64,000 nucleotides of DNA from Gordius sp. MW1 (GCA_964036665.1 OZ038532.1:8246001-8310000); one strand, 5' to 3'; shown: positions 9,834-21,828, counted from the stretch's first letter. Program-made: numbers and translations. Notes: generated from the sequence alone by a model not told the origin.

Positions 9834-11560
9834 TCACTTCTTTGATATCTTTTGCATCACGTATTTGGTCCCACAGTCGTAGGGTTGTTTTATTGAGTTT
9901 TTCCCGTCTTGTTCGGGAATCTTAGCTTTCATAACTTTGCCAATGCCCTTTCCACATAACACGAGGTCGTCCTCTTCTTCCCTCCCCAGTACCTCCATGT
10001 CGTTTACTTTTCGATTTACAACATTGTCCCTTTTTACTATATGCTTATACCACTTGAGCCGATTTAGGTTAATCCAGTCCGTCATAAGTTTTTGTCCTGA
10101 AAAAGTCATTCTTCATATGGTCGTGCTTATTATAAACAAAGCTCGACGGTATCATTCTAATTTCCCTGGTATGCTATAACTTTTCTTTCGTGACTTTTAG
10201 TGCCCATGTTTCATTCTCACAGAGTACACCGGTCTTACGATGGGATTGTAAGCTTTACTCTTCAATCATATTGGCATTTACTTGCAGCACATTTCTATTA
10301 CAATTTGCCATTAAAGCCTTTAATGCAGTATCGAGCCTAAATATGTACCTGTCTACTTTTGGGTACCTTAGATGGTCATCTAACGGTGGGGTGCCTGTTA
10401 CGCTCATCTTCATCTATGCCATTTTACGATTGCTGATCTAAACCATATCCAACTAAGCACTTTAACCACTCCTTGGCTTCTTCGAATACTTTCTCTTTTG
10501 TCTCATCGCATAGAACCATATCATCGGCATATAGCATACACCATGGCGATGGCTTTTGAATGTCTCTCGTTATCGTGTCTATAATTATATTAAATAAAAA
10601 AGACTTAAAGCAGATCCTTGATGTAAACCAATTTTAACCCGAAAAGGTATAGAGTCTCCAACTGTCGTCATAACGCACGAATTTGAGGCTTCATAAATAT
10701 TTTTCATAAGCTGTATATATGCGTAAGAGATATTTTGTTTTCTTTGGCACCACCATATTAATTCGCGAAGGATCATGTCATTTCTCCAACGATAAAGACC
10801 ATATTTATCCATCATTTGTCTAGCGCGAAGATTGGATCGATTGTGGATTTGTCGGTAAACAAATCCGAAATGGTTAGCCGATATTCTCACCTCGTTTTCC
10901 AGCCTTGCTACCAAGATCCTTTCCATAAGCTTCAAGGAGTGGCAAGTTAGCTTGATACCTCTGTAATTTCCACTCTCCTGAGGGTCTCCTCTGCCTTTAA
11001 ATAAGGGTATAATCGTGCTGGCTCACCATTGATTAGGAATTCGCTCTTCTACCTATATCTTGTTAAGAAGTTCGTCATGGTGGTTATTCCTTCTTCACGA
11101 CATTCGAGCAATGTTTCCATAGGTATTCCATCTGGGCCATTAGCTTTTCCTTTTTTGCATATTGTTCATTTGTGTCCTAACTTTATCCTCTTGAAAGAGC
11201 TCGACCATACTCAAGTTTGTCACAATTTTGGGAATGGAATCTTTGTCATCTGCAATATTCATAAGTTTCTTAAAAACTCTTTTACACCTCTCCACCCCTT
11301 CTTCGGCTTGAATAAGGTTTGACTCTTCTCGTTTTTGACTATTTTAAGAACTCCGACATCGCGATTTTTCTTCTCCCTTATCATGGCCATTTTGTCCATA
11401 AGCCTATCGCTCTCTTTATGGTCCAGTTTTATTGCTATCTCGGTGTACGCGACATTCTTCGATATTGCAACGGCCTTTCTTGCGGCTCTCTTTGCCTATC
11501 TATACTCTGGATAATCCTCCGACTTTTTTGGTTTATGCCACCGTCTATACAGATTTTTCT
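9834..11560 (-). pseudogene. RTE-type non-LTR retrotransposon relic, minus strand
   Basis: Reading the minus strand from 11560 down gives a decayed polymerase: a linker with KNRDVGVLKIVKNEKS, a palm segment with RELIWWC and NISYAYIQLMKNIYEASNS (10585-10935), the turn TTVGD...VKIGLHQGSALS, the catalytic motif YADDMV (near 10515-10545), and a C-terminal segment with RLKWYKHIVKRDN (9834-10109). The same order of motifs is found in RTE-clade LINEs and in the plus-strand copy at 19345-21802. Multiple frameshifts and stops show it is dead, and the endonuclease part is missing. Confidence 0.8.
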
Positions 11561-11569
11561 TTCATTCGA

Positions 11570-12960
11570 TGAAATGCCCAACCGATTAATCGGGTCGGGT
11601 TCGGGTTGAAAGTTTGAAATGTCTTTGGGTCAGGTTCGGGTTGAAAATTTTAAAATGCTTTCCGGTCGGGTCGGGTTGGATTTAAGGTGTTAGGTCAGAG
11701 TGCAAAATACACGGGACATATCTTTTTAATTAATGCTATTATGTATAATATTTTTAATTAATATCGAAATGTATCATTTAAGATCATTCAATCAGTTAAT
11801 TCAATTTCATTTGTTTAGTTAAATATGATTGTTTTAACTTGGACCCAAATTTAAAATTGACACGTGAAAGGTAAAATATATCAACAAAATGATATTTTTA
11901 AATCGTATTTAAATAATGCGAAGTGGTAGTTCATAATATTTATTAACCAAAATGAAATTAAGTACAAATTTATTAAATATTAATTTGCAAAATTATATAT
12001 TTTAAACTAATTGCGAACCTTATTGTAGATGCGCATATTTAGTCATCATAATAAATCATTTAAAATTTTGTAATTAAAATTTGTGGTATTCATTCGATTC
12101 ATATATCTCACTTAAATTTGTCAATTAAATTATACACACAGTTATTTTTCTTACTCACGCCTCGGATACCAAAATTTGAAACGCGCTCTGGAGGGATAAA
12201 ATAGTTGAGGCTCGTGTCGTGCCGGGTCGGCTCTGGGTTGAGAATTTAAAAACGCTTAGCTGGGACACCTTGATACATGGAGAATTTTATTCAAGTTATT
12301 TTTATATGGAATTTAGGACTCATAAAAAGAAGTCTAAAATGGTAACTAAAATTTTGCATAGTCCTGTCTTTTCATTAATAAATTAATCTAAAAAGAAGTT
12401 ACAGTCAAACCGTTTAAGTGCAAAGCCCTGGGCCTGATTTTTTTTCGCGATTAACCGATATTTCGCGATTAAACGATTGAAATATAAGTATAAGTACATT
12501 ATATTAAATATTTATTTCTTACGCTTCGCAATAAAACGATATTTTATATAATTATCTGGTTGATTTAAGGACTCGAAAATGTTTGTGAATATCCGATATT
12601 GTACTATTAAGCGATTTGTCAATAAACGATGTTTTTGTTAATATTATCGTTTAAAAAAACAAAATGGCGGTTAACTTCGCGATTAAAATTTTTTCGCGAT
12701 AATTCGATTTGCGATTAAGAGGTTTCGACTGTTCAACCTTTTTTTGTAGTAGAAGGAACGCTCCATCTCAATAGTGAATTCAGCGCTATAATTTTCGCTC
12801 CTATCTTGACTAATATCGGACTAATTATCATGTGGGCTCTAGTTTGTGCTGATTAATCTAAACATGTCGAGTCGGGTCGATATTCAAGATTAAAACCTTA
12901 AGATTATAAAAAATTTAGTTGGATGGGTTTGGGCTGGGGATTTTTGATTTAGCCTGAGTC
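11570..12960. mobile_element. Decayed element with GGGTCGGGTT repeats
   Basis: The motif cgggtcgggttcgggttgaa recurs in degenerate form at 11588-11690, 12205-12265 and 12860-12945, separated by AT-rich sequence. Such clustered subterminal motifs are typical of hAT ends, but termini and target duplication were not found. The pogo-like MITE at 12402-12731 lies inside. No gene is seen in this stretch. Confidence 0.3.
12402..12731. mobile_element. Pogo/Tigger-like MITE, copy 1 (330 bp)
   Basis: Starts cagtcaaaccgtttaag and ends, inverted, cagtcgaaacctcttaatcg. It is flanked by TA on the left (12400-12401) and TT on the right. The interior repeats ttcgcgattaa-type motifs and contains aaaatggcggttaacttcgc. 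The same element with TA on both sides is at 60386-60712. CAGT termini and a TA target suit Tc1/mariner-pogo MITEs. Confidence 0.8.
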
Positions 12961-13917
12961 CAGGATGCCAATGCTAGAACTGCTGCAAGAAGGCGGTGGG
13001 CGTGGTAAGTCCAGATTAGATCAGCCTATATTGTGTATAAAAATGAGGGTGCTCTGACCACGATTGTGGCTATGTAATACCCACATTAGGGCTTTTAAAC
13101 TTTAAAGGCAGCTGGCATCATATTTTTAGAGTTAGTGGCATAGGAGGATAAGGAGGAAGGGTTCAAAAAAATTGATCAATAAGACTGTTAAACAAAATTT
13201 ATTAAGAGGCAGGACTACCAAATTAAGAGGGGGGGGGGGTAAATTTTGTGTCAAAAAATTTCATTAAACAAAAGTTAATTAATACTATATAAATTCGATA
13301 TCTATGATGACTATTTGGCGAAAAATGCGTTACCAATATTTTTAAAAGATCTACTGTTTTCTGTGCTAATTAGGACCATTGTTTAAAGTAAACATATATC
13401 CACGGCAACCCCGGGTCGGGCCTGCTAATGCAAAACATGGGCCCAGTCTGCATCCTTTCCAAAGAAAACTCGTTTATATTTTGCTGATTTTTAAACATTT
13501 TTTGTCTATTCTAAAACAACCATTTATTTATATGTTTAAAATGTTTATTATTCATGCTAAAAAATTAGTCCTAAACAAGTTTTTTTTCTTCCAAAAAACA
13601 ACAAGCAGTTGAATTTTTCACTAGTAGCCTTTGAAGCTGCATAATACAATTTGAATTGAAGCTCTTGGCAAGGTTAATCTTATTTAAATAAAATTACCTA
13701 GTTTTGTTAATTTTTTACCATCCCCTTCTCAAAAAATATAAACTCTCAAAATTCACTTATTTAAAATTCACAAGTTCTATGAATAAATGACGAACCGAAA
13801 TCTATATTGATTAAATCATAACGTAAAATTAAATAATTAAAAACCTTATAAACATAATAAAAAACACTATTCTTATATATTTAATATACAAAAATAAAAA
13901 GGTTATTCAAATAGTTC
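12961..13917. other. No gene seen
   Basis: Mixed sequence with a G run at 13231-13240 and a G/C relic near 13405-13445 (ccccgggtcgggcctgc) that may be another end of the G/C-ended hAT family. No exon-like block is convincing. Confidence 0.35.
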
Positions 13918-14010
13918 TGGTGGCCGGAGCCTGGCCTAGTTATTAAGCCACAGTCCGTTTTATTGCCATAAAGATCATCCGTTCAAGCCCAACTCGAATT
14001 TATTTTAATC
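13918..14010 (+). repeat. tRNA-like SINE head
   Basis: cctggcctagttattaag looks like a pol III A box and ccgttcaagcccaactcg like a B box about 50 bp downstream, the spacing found in tRNA-derived SINEs. The flanks do not fold into a full tRNA acceptor stem, so this is not called a tRNA gene. Confidence 0.4.
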
Positions 14011-14084
14011 AAAAGATATCCATGACCGGCGTGTTTATAGGTCATTCAAAAACCGGAATTTCATAATTTGAACCTTGGCGATGC

Positions 14085-14330
14085 TGGCTGTATTTGCTTT
14101 GACAAAGTTGGCTACATCATGATCATGAAAAAGTAGGCTTTAAAAATCAATTACTTAACCATGAGGAATATTGATTTTTAGTTGAATATATTTCTACTGT
14201 ATAATTAACACGCTCAGTTTCTAAAGAAAAGAAATTTTAAAGTATGTTTAAAAATAAGCATGCATGAATTAAATGTGCAGAAATTTTTGTAAAATTATCA
14301 TTTAATCATTTGACTTTTTTTATTATTCTC
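14085..14330 (+). repeat. Arm of an inverted repeat pair flanking LAMTOR1 (left)
   Basis: The segment with aaagttggctacatcatgat, atcatga..agtaggctt and ccatgaggaatattga matches the reverse complement of 17765-18010 over its whole length. The hAT transposase remnant just inside each arm shows that these are two copies of one old hAT element in opposite orientation. Confidence 0.75.
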
Positions 14331-14455
14331 TTCCCTTGTAACATAATATCTGCAATATCTAAAAACAAGGAATCTAAAGTAAGTTAAAGTAACTATGTTA
14401 AATACTTAGAAAAATAAAATTATTCATTTCCTTTATGACTAAAATTTGGTTTGTA

Positions 14456-14580
14456 TTAGCTTCTTTTTCGTCTATTTTAGAGGTTGAGAGAGCTTTTTAG
14501 AATAAGATTTTTTCTCATTAGAAAAACACACTCGGCACAGAAATTTTTTGTATAAATATTGTTAGAATTAGTAGATATCC
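14456..14580 (+). pseudogene. hAT transposase C-terminal remnant
   Basis: The plus strand reads LASFSSILEVERAF, a stop, NKIFS.., then NTLGTEIFCINIVRI with in-frame stops. This matches the hAT dimerisation-region pattern (S.S..VERAFS.M..IK...RN.LGTE.L..L.RI), where it ends the transposase. An equally dead minus-strand copy is at 17642-17530. Three stops and no upstream coding sequence make it a pseudogene. Confidence 0.6.
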
Positions 14581-14877
14581 ATCTAAAATTGAATCTCAAA
14601 TTAATAAGCTAATTTTATTTTTTCTGCGGCAATTTTTTTTATATAATTGGAAAAAAAATGGAAAAAAATTTTGTCAAGGGGGGGGGGGGAGGGGGGGGGG
14701 TTCTAATACGCCATTCATTTGATCATACGTGGGCTTTTTTATAGCATTTCTTGCTATCAGTCGATGATGAAACGATTATCCTAAATTTAATATGTTAAAG
14801 ACTTATGATGAGCTTTCCATCTTTGTGCAAAGCAAATCATTCAGATACCTTAAATATAAACTACTCGCAGCATTTTA

Positions 14878-15130
14878 TTCACGTTGACTTGAAACTTTCT
14901 TAGTTTAGGTGCTTTTGAGGACCAGGATTCACAACCGTATAACAGGAACTGGTAAAACTATTACTTTGAAAATTCTAAGTCGCGTTGGAAGCGTCAAGTG
15001 ACGGGATCTCCAAATAAAGGAACTAGAGTAAAACATAAGGGTGTGCTGCAATTTTGACTCCACATCTACTCCGGGATACATGTCCATTGTGAGGTCTAAT
15101 CCCAGGTATCGAACTTTTTAAAATACATTA
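14878..15130 (-). pseudogene. Non-LTR retrotransposon RT C-terminal fragment
   Basis: The minus strand reads VRYLGLDLTMDMYPGVDVES, then WRSRHLTLPTRLRIFKVIVLP and, in another frame, LLYGCESW. This is the familiar order Y LG..(D)...DI..RI / L....K.R.FK..VLPVLLYGCE.W found after the YxDD palm of many LINE polymerases. It is short, frameshifted and ends about 270 bp upstream of the LAMTOR1 start, antisense to it. Confidence 0.6.
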
Positions 15131-15395
15131 ATAGGGTTGTTCTTCATAAGTATCTAGTCATCTGAGGAAAGGGAAACGTGAATGTAATCATTGCGATCGG
15201 CATTTATAGATAGTCAAGCTTGGTTTGCCTGAGCGGAGAATCAATTCACCATAGAGTGGGGCTTCTGTGTGGAGGTTGCCACCAGAAGAAAAGATGAGCG
15301 ACGATGGCATAGTCCCATCCAACGACATTGCATTAAAAAGTGGAAATACCGCTATTAAATGATATTGTGTTAGTTTAAAATCATATGTTTGAAAA

Positions 15396-16818
15396 ATGAA
15401 CAATTTCTTTCAAAAATATGTTTGCTGCTGTTGTAATAATGAAAATGATGAAGTAAATTTATTTTTTATAAATAATATATTATAGGAGCAAGTAAATGAG
15501 CGTACCAGTCTATTAAATAACCAGATAGATTCAGCCACAACGTAAGCTAAAATTTTATTATTGAGAAATTTATTGTTATTTTTAGATAGACACCTAAAGT
15601 AAAAATATAGTTGAGTTTGTTTTAAAGACTCGTTATTCTATAGTATTAATATATTGCTTAATTTTGTAATTGCATTTAGTATAACATAATTGAGTCTTAT
15701 ATTTTAAAAAATATCTTGATTGTAACTCTTAGCTTTTCTATTAATTTAGCCCATTTTTGCAAGTTATTATTTTCTGCTATTATTCTATTTGATCTTTGCA
15801 TTATTAAAATTTTGCACTTGTATTTTAATATATTATTTTATAAAGGAATGAAATCCCTATCTATTTGCCTTCTAATGATGAAAATTCCACATTGAATAAA
15901 ATTCTACATAGAACAGCAAAGTATATTCTTAATACTCTTTCTTAATAATCTAAAAATTTTAAGTCTAAGTAGGCTCATGTTTTCTATAAATCCAATTATT
16001 TATATTAATTTATTTTTTAAATCTTTAGCGATATAATAGATATTGGTGCATCAGATAATGTGGTATATGATCCATACGAAGGTACCAATCAGGTTAAACA
16101 TTACAGGTACATACCAAACCAACACAGATTTAACTTACTTAAATTATTTTATTAAAGCTCTGATCATCTTGGATTTTGATAATGATGTTTAAACAATTTA
16201 CATAGAACATAATGTGTATTTCAATTTTATTTAAGGGATTTGGTGTCAAAGATCTCACATGATTATTTGCAAGCCAATTTTGCCCCTCACATCTGTTCTA
16301 CCAATTTTTCAAGTGTACAACACAAAGCAGCAGCAGAACTGATTACAGGGAACGAGAAGCATAAAAAGGACTTGCCAAAATTGAGGCAAGATGCTGTTAA
16401 AGAATCAAACTCAAAAATTTCGGCCTTTCAAATAAATCGTCTTTTGGGCCATAAATTTAAAAAGAATTCTTCAAACTCTAAAGATTTAACAGGCATCAAA
16501 TCATCACAGCTAACACCATCCGATGGGGATGATGAAAACATTGACACTAAACAGATGACAGATAAGGGCATAGATCATGATTTGGCTACTGATCTTGAAA
16601 ATGTTTTGAGCACTCAGGCACCACAGCCCAATACCTATGTGCCTTTTGAAAAGGTATAAATAAATAAATTTTACTGTTAAATACTATTTTGATTTGATGT
16701 CCATTAAATTTATTTAAATTTGATATTGAACTAGGCTGGAGAGTGGCTAGAGGAATTACGAACTTCCATCGCAAGCATTAAAATTCATCATAAAGAAGAT
16801 TTTTTGATACAACTTTAG
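15396..16818 (+). CDS. LAMTOR1: Ragulator complex protein LAMTOR1 (p18), extended form
   Basis: Six exons join in phase: 15396-15452, 15486-15541, 15846-15920, 16029-16106, 16236-16653 and 16735-16818, coding for 255 residues. LAMTOR1 anchors the Ragulator scaffold to late endosomes and lysosomes, where it recruits Rag GTPases and mTORC1. Family landmarks are the N-terminal cysteine cluster and acidic stretch (CCCCNNENDE), ERTSLL, the helix region NKILHRTANDIIDIGASDN and the C-terminal strand/helix LRTSIASIKI..KEDFLIQL. Human LAMTOR1 has 161 residues. The excess is a polar insert at about residues 115-205 inside exon 5. The usual Met-Gly myristoylation start is absent: the only usable ATG gives MNNFFQKYVCCCC, with an in-frame TGA just before it (15390) and no upstream splice acceptor. 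Intron 1 is only 33 bp. A possible poly(A) signal AATAAA is at 17152. Confidence 0.85.
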
Positions 16819-17330
16819 AAATTTTGCATCGCATTTCGCCATATTTTGATCGCGCCGTTTTTGCTCGCTTTTGTTAGATTATGGAACCAAATGTACATAA
16901 TGTGAAATTTATACAAATTTATATTAATGGAAATTTTAGAAATATCTTTATACCCCCCGTAATTGTCGTTTTCTTAACCAATTAGCCTATTTTTCTATCA
17001 AAAATTGGAAATAATAGGAGATTGGCAAATTAAATATAACTTCATTTTACCGGGACTATAATTAGATTTCCGGAAAATCCCGAAATGATATTGCCTCGAT
17101 GATCATAGATTAATATATACATTTGTAGCAAATTATAGGCATTATCAAAACAATAAAGTCGCACTTTTTTCGATGTCTTCTGAGGTGTGTAATAAAATAA
17201 TGATACATTTTTTATACATGGCTAATTACCTGAATAACTTACTGGAAATAATATATTATTTGATAATACTTTTCGCCGATTGCAATATATTAACAATTAA
17301 TGTGGAAGTTCTTTAAAGCGGTAAAAGCTC
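16819..17330 (+). other. LAMTOR1 3' flank with possible poly(A) signal
   Basis: Non-coding AT-rich sequence following the LAMTOR1 stop. AATAAA at 17152-17157 is the first clear polyadenylation hexamer, about 330 bp after the stop. No other gene is seen. Confidence 0.4.
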
Positions 17331-17529
17331 TATTTTTAGGCTTGAAACAGTGTCGAATGCAAGGGGGGTTCGGGTTAGAACTCCGTCTCCCTCACCCATT
17401 GATAAAAATTTAATTTTTTCCCTCGAATTATTTGCAAAAATTTAATAATATTAATAGGACTCTCGTTAGTAATGCGCTGATAAAAATAATTACCTTTAAT
17501 TAAAATTCAATTTTAAAGAATTCTAAGAC

Positions 17530-17642
17530 TTGTTGTACAAAAATTTTCCGTCCCTGTGCGTGTTTTAAATTGAAAAGAAATTTATTCTTGATTTTCTCTA
17601 AAAAACCATCTCAACTTTTAAATTGGAGGAGGAATTCGCTAA
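17530..17642 (-). pseudogene. hAT transposase C-terminal remnant, inverted copy
   Basis: The minus strand reads LANSSSNLKVEMVF, a stop, RKSRINFF.., then NTHRDGKFLYNK. It aligns residue for residue with the plus-strand remnant at 14456-14580, including a stop at the same place, so both derive from one already damaged element or family member. Confidence 0.5.
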
Positions 17643-17764
17643 TACAAGTTAAATTGTTATAAATTTAATTTTTCTAAACCTTTAACATGCTAATTCAAAC
17701 TTGCTATAGCTTCCTTTTTCTTACAAATTTCGAGTGATAGTAGAGAAGACGAAGAGCAATTTAA

Positions 17765-18010
17765 TAAAACAAATATTAATACTTAAAGTAAATGAAAAAT
17801 TTTGCAATTCGTTTTGCACGCTTCATTTATGCATGCTTAACTTTTAAACTTACTTTAAAATTTTTTTTAAAAAAAAACTGAGTGTGCTCTTTCTACTGTA
17901 GTGATGATAAAATTCAAAGATTTAATAATCCTCATGGTTTAGTAAATTAATTTTAAAAGTCTACTTATAGATGACCATGACATAGCCAACTTTATAAAAG
18001 CAAATGTAGT
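17765..18010 (-). repeat. Arm of the inverted repeat pair flanking LAMTOR1 (right)
   Basis: Reverse complement of 14085-14330 with moderate divergence (shared aaagttggct, catga/ggtcat, ccatgaggat and aagcatgcat motifs). Together with 14085-14330 it brackets a 3.4-kb interval holding LAMTOR1. Confidence 0.75.
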
Positions 18011-18509
18011 TGAGATCGTCGGCCTGCGGGTGGTCTCTAAAAGGCATGGAGCCTTTAGAAAAAAATTTAGGGCCCTGGCTTAGACCAAACGGGCTCTGGG
18101 CGGACCTAGGTGTGATTGCTGGGCTCCTGCCAGCTAAATTATTTAAATAATGTTTTTTTTGTGTTTAATGTATAAAAATGAGAATATTTATTAAATTTTA
18201 TAATTATTGAGCTTTTTGTGTAAATTGAATTTTAGTAAAAAAAAATTTAAAAGGTCGCCCATATTAGTTTGGAGCGTCAAATAAATTCAATAGAATCACG
18301 CCTATTAGTTCATAATTTACTCAATAGATCTGTAGAAAGAGGAGATAATTCGACCTTGACTATATAATTTTCTCTTAATTTAAATTTGTTATTGGATATT
18401 TAGACTTCAACAATATACAACGCATTTTACATTTCTCTCCTTTAAGAAACAAAAATATATGTTTAAAAAACTATTGAACCTCATGTAAGCACCCTGGTGC
18501 ACCTCCACT

Positions 18510-18756
18510 GATTCAGTTGCAATTGACCAAAGAGCAAATAACAAATAAATGTCTACGAAAATGCATTTGTCGATTAAAATGTGTGCATCTAATCCTAACC
18601 CAAACCCTAACCTAAAACCCCGACCTAAAACACTAACCTTAACGTTTTCGTCTCTGTAAACCCCTCTCAAGGAGCATTTTCGTTAAATATTCATAGACAT
18701 TCGTAGACATTCATAGATATTTGGTCAGTTAAACTTTGGTCGAATGCACCGATACG
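18510..18756. mobile_element. 247-bp MITE, 9-bp TSD (MULE-like), copy 2
   Basis: Near-identical to 3129-3375 and the same length, flanked by the perfect 9-bp duplication acctccact (18501-18509 and 18757-18765). It carries the same telomere-like interior. The 87-codon minus-strand frame running through it is not a gene. Confidence 0.85.
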
Positions 18757-18927
18757 ACCTCCACTCCACCCACTTTCCAATAAGTTGGGTGGCAACGGCA
18801 ACAGATCTACGTGATATCTTTTTTTAAATTTTATTAAGTGCTTTGCAATTTCTCGGTTATTTAATGTGTTTTATAATAAAAAATCAATAGGAAAATAATT
18901 TCAATAAAATTTCATTATATATTTCAA

Positions 18928-19215
18928 GTCGACATATTTGCCCCATCCAACTTCTCTCCCGACCTTATAGTCAGCGCTGAGAATAGGAAGACAACCAAAT
19001 ATTCCTCCCTCGCGGACACAATATTCATTCCCGTAGTGGTAACCCCAATTGGAAATTTGGGCGCCGAAGCTCTCGCTCTCCTGAAACAAATTGGAAAAGC
19101 GATCTCTAACGTCACATTAGATTTGAAAGAGTACTTTTTTATCAGGCAAAAGATCACATGGAAATCGTTAAATCCAACACGATGACCATACACGGATCAA
19201 TGCCATCCGTTTAGT
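18928..19215 (+). pseudogene. Non-LTR retrotransposon C-terminal fragment, copy b
   Basis: The plus strand reads VDIFAPSNFSPDLIVSAENR, KTTKYSSL..TIFIPVVVTP, IGNLGAEALALLKQI, LKEYFFIRQKIT and, after a one-base slip, EIVKSN..HGSMPSV. It has the same module order as the copies at 437-600 and 21980-24745. It is coding-like with one frameshift, and 5' truncated. Confidence 0.6.
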
Positions 19216-19344
19216 TATAGCACGTTTTTATATATTTTTTTAGTCGTGAATGTAATTTTCTGTATACCATTTAATAAAGATTTTGTCCCCCTAAAAAATA
19301 AAAGTAATTAATATTACACCATTTTTGCTACTTATTAAATACTA

Positions 19345-21802
19345 TTCATAAAATGCAAAAAATTATATGTGCGCCGCGTATGCTCCCCAAATTGGGTTTA
19401 TGGAATCAGAGAAAGACATATTCTACAATTCATTTGAATATGAAATACATGGAATAGGACTGGAAGATAGGCTAATTTTTGGGGCGGATTTCAACGCTTA
19501 CGTAGGGAAAGATCGCTTCGGGTATGAACGAAATAATGGAGGCAATGGGCCTGGGCACAAAGAAGGGGAAAAACTTCTCCAAGTATCCCAAGCATATGAC
19601 ATGGCGATCGTTAACACCTATTTTTAAAAACGTGAAGATCACATAGTGACTTATAGAAGTGGGAAGCATTTTAGTCAAAATGACTTACTGCTCATACGGC
19701 GAAAGTATTTATGGATCAAAGATTACCGGGACAAGAAATAGCCAGGCAACATCGTCCCATTGTTATAAATCTCGACAAAAAGTATTTCCCGAAAGAAGAA
19801 AGGTCTAATAACCTCGAATTCGATACGAAAGGCTAAAGAATACGTCGACTAACGAAAAATACCATCAAAAAGCCTTCTCACTCTTGGGTGCGAGGAAGTT
19901 GCAAAGGGACGTAGACGACGATTGGGAAGCTAGCAAAGGACATAAAGGAAACAGCGATTCGGGTTCTAGGACAGACCAAAGGAGGCAAAGCTATGAATAG
20001 GGAATTAAAGACTTAATCGAAAGAAAGAAAAATGTATATAGACGGTGGCACAAATCAAAAAAGCCGGATGATTATCAAGAGTATAGGGAGGCAAAGAAAG
20101 CCGCAAAAAAGGCCGTTGCAATAGCGAAAAATGTCGCGTACACCGTGGTAAACAAACTGGACCTTAAAGGGGGCGATAGGCTTATGTACAAATTGGCCAA
20201 AATAAGGGAGAGGAAAGTCGCAATGTCTGAGTTTTTAAAATAGTCAAAAACGAGAAGGGTCATCAAGCCGAAGGAATTGATACAAAGGTGGAGAGGATAT
20301 TTTAAGAAACTTATGAATATTGCAAATGACAAAGATTCCCTTCCCGTTATTGAACCAAACATAACTATGGTCTAACTCTTTCAGGAGTATGAAGTTAGGA
20401 CAAAAATGAACAAGATGCAGAAAGGGAAAACTAATGGCGCAGATGGAATACTATGGAAGCATTGCTCGGATGCCATGAGGAAGAAGTAATGACCATGACG
20501 AACCTCTTTAACAAGATCTTGTTAGAAGAGCGAATCCCTAATCAATGGAGAGCAAGCACGATTATACCAAATTTAAAGGCAAAGGAGACCCTTAGGACTG
20601 TGGCAAATCAGGCTAACTTGCCACTCCTTGAAGCTTATGGAAAGGATCTTAATAACAAGGCTGAAAAACGATGTGGAAATATCGGGTAACCAATTCGGAT
20701 TTATTCTCGGCAAATCCACAATCATTCATCGCACTGAGACAAATGATGGATAAATATGGTTAAAAGAGAAGACACCTACCTATGGTCTTTATCGACTTGA
20801 AGAAAGCTTATGACACGATCCCTCGCGATTTAATATGGTGGTGCCTGGGAAAACAAAATATCCCTGACGCATATATACAGCGTATGAAAAATATTTATGA
20901 AGCCTCAAATTCGTGCGTTATGACGACAGTTGGAGACTCCAAACCTGTTCGGGTTGAAATAGGATTAAATCAAGAATCTGCTTTTTATTTAATATAATTA
21001 TGGACACGATAACGAAAAACATTCAAAAGTCATCGCCATGGTATATGCTATATGCCGATGATATAGTACTATACGAAGAAACAAATGAGAAAGTATTCGA
21101 AGAAGCCGAAAAGTAGTCAAAAAGGTCAACGATCGAAAAACGGTATACATGGAAATGATTGTTACAGGCAGCCCATCGCTGGATGACCATCTAAAGTAGC
21201 CAAAAGTAGACAGGTTTACACCTCAGCTCGATGCCACATCAAGAGGGAGGTTGCGCAACATAAAAGGCCCGGATCCAAAAAGGTTGGCTTAAGTGGCGAA
21301 GTATAATCTGTGCAATGTGCGACAAGAAAATGCCACCATGGTTGAAGCCCAAAGCTTACAAATCCTTGTATGACCGGTGTTACTCTATGGAAGTGAAGCA
21401 TGGGCATTAAACACCACGGAAGGAAAGCTATTACAAGCCACGGAGATGAGAAGGATAGGGTGGAGCTTGGGGTATACTAAGCTCGACCATATGACGAATG
21501 AATTTCCCATGACAAAAATGGGTATTCAACCTATGGCGGACATGATTAACAAAAATTGGCTAAGGTGGTATGAACATATATTAAGAAGAGACACAAATGA
21601 CCTAAATTGAAAAGTACTGGACATGGAGATACCGGGGAAGAGAGGACCACCCCGTTTCACCTAATAAGGGCAAGTTGATAAAGTTATGAAAACTAAAGAG
21701 ATTAGTCAAGACATGGCACTCACCCGGTCAAGATGGAAGAAAATTATCAAAACAAACCCCACGAGTGTGGGATCAAATAACTGATAAAGAAGAAGAATGA
21801 AA
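19345..21802 (+). pseudogene. RTE-type non-LTR retrotransposon relic, plus strand
   Basis: The pieces lie in the right order for an RTE-clade LINE protein. An AP-endonuclease part has AAYAPQIGF, FGADFNAYVG and AYDMAIVNTYF (19361-19640). A linker follows. The polymerase palm has VFIDLKKAYDTIPRDLIWW (20782-20840), then TTVGD..VRVEIGLNQESA, then YADDIVLY (near 21045-21080). A C-terminal part has LLYGSEAWAL and WLRWYEHILRRD (21377-21610). It ends in a GAAGAA-rich tail near 21790. Many stops and frameshifts show it is dead. The related minus-strand relic at 9834-11560 differs enough to be a separate old insertion. Confidence 0.85.
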
Positions 21803-21828
21803 AAATATGTAGCTAGCGATCTAAAAGG

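Noticed and set aside
18901..19193. Minus-strand frames over the non-LTR fragment
   Set aside because: Antisense shadows of the plus-strand module copy b, which matches the other copies.
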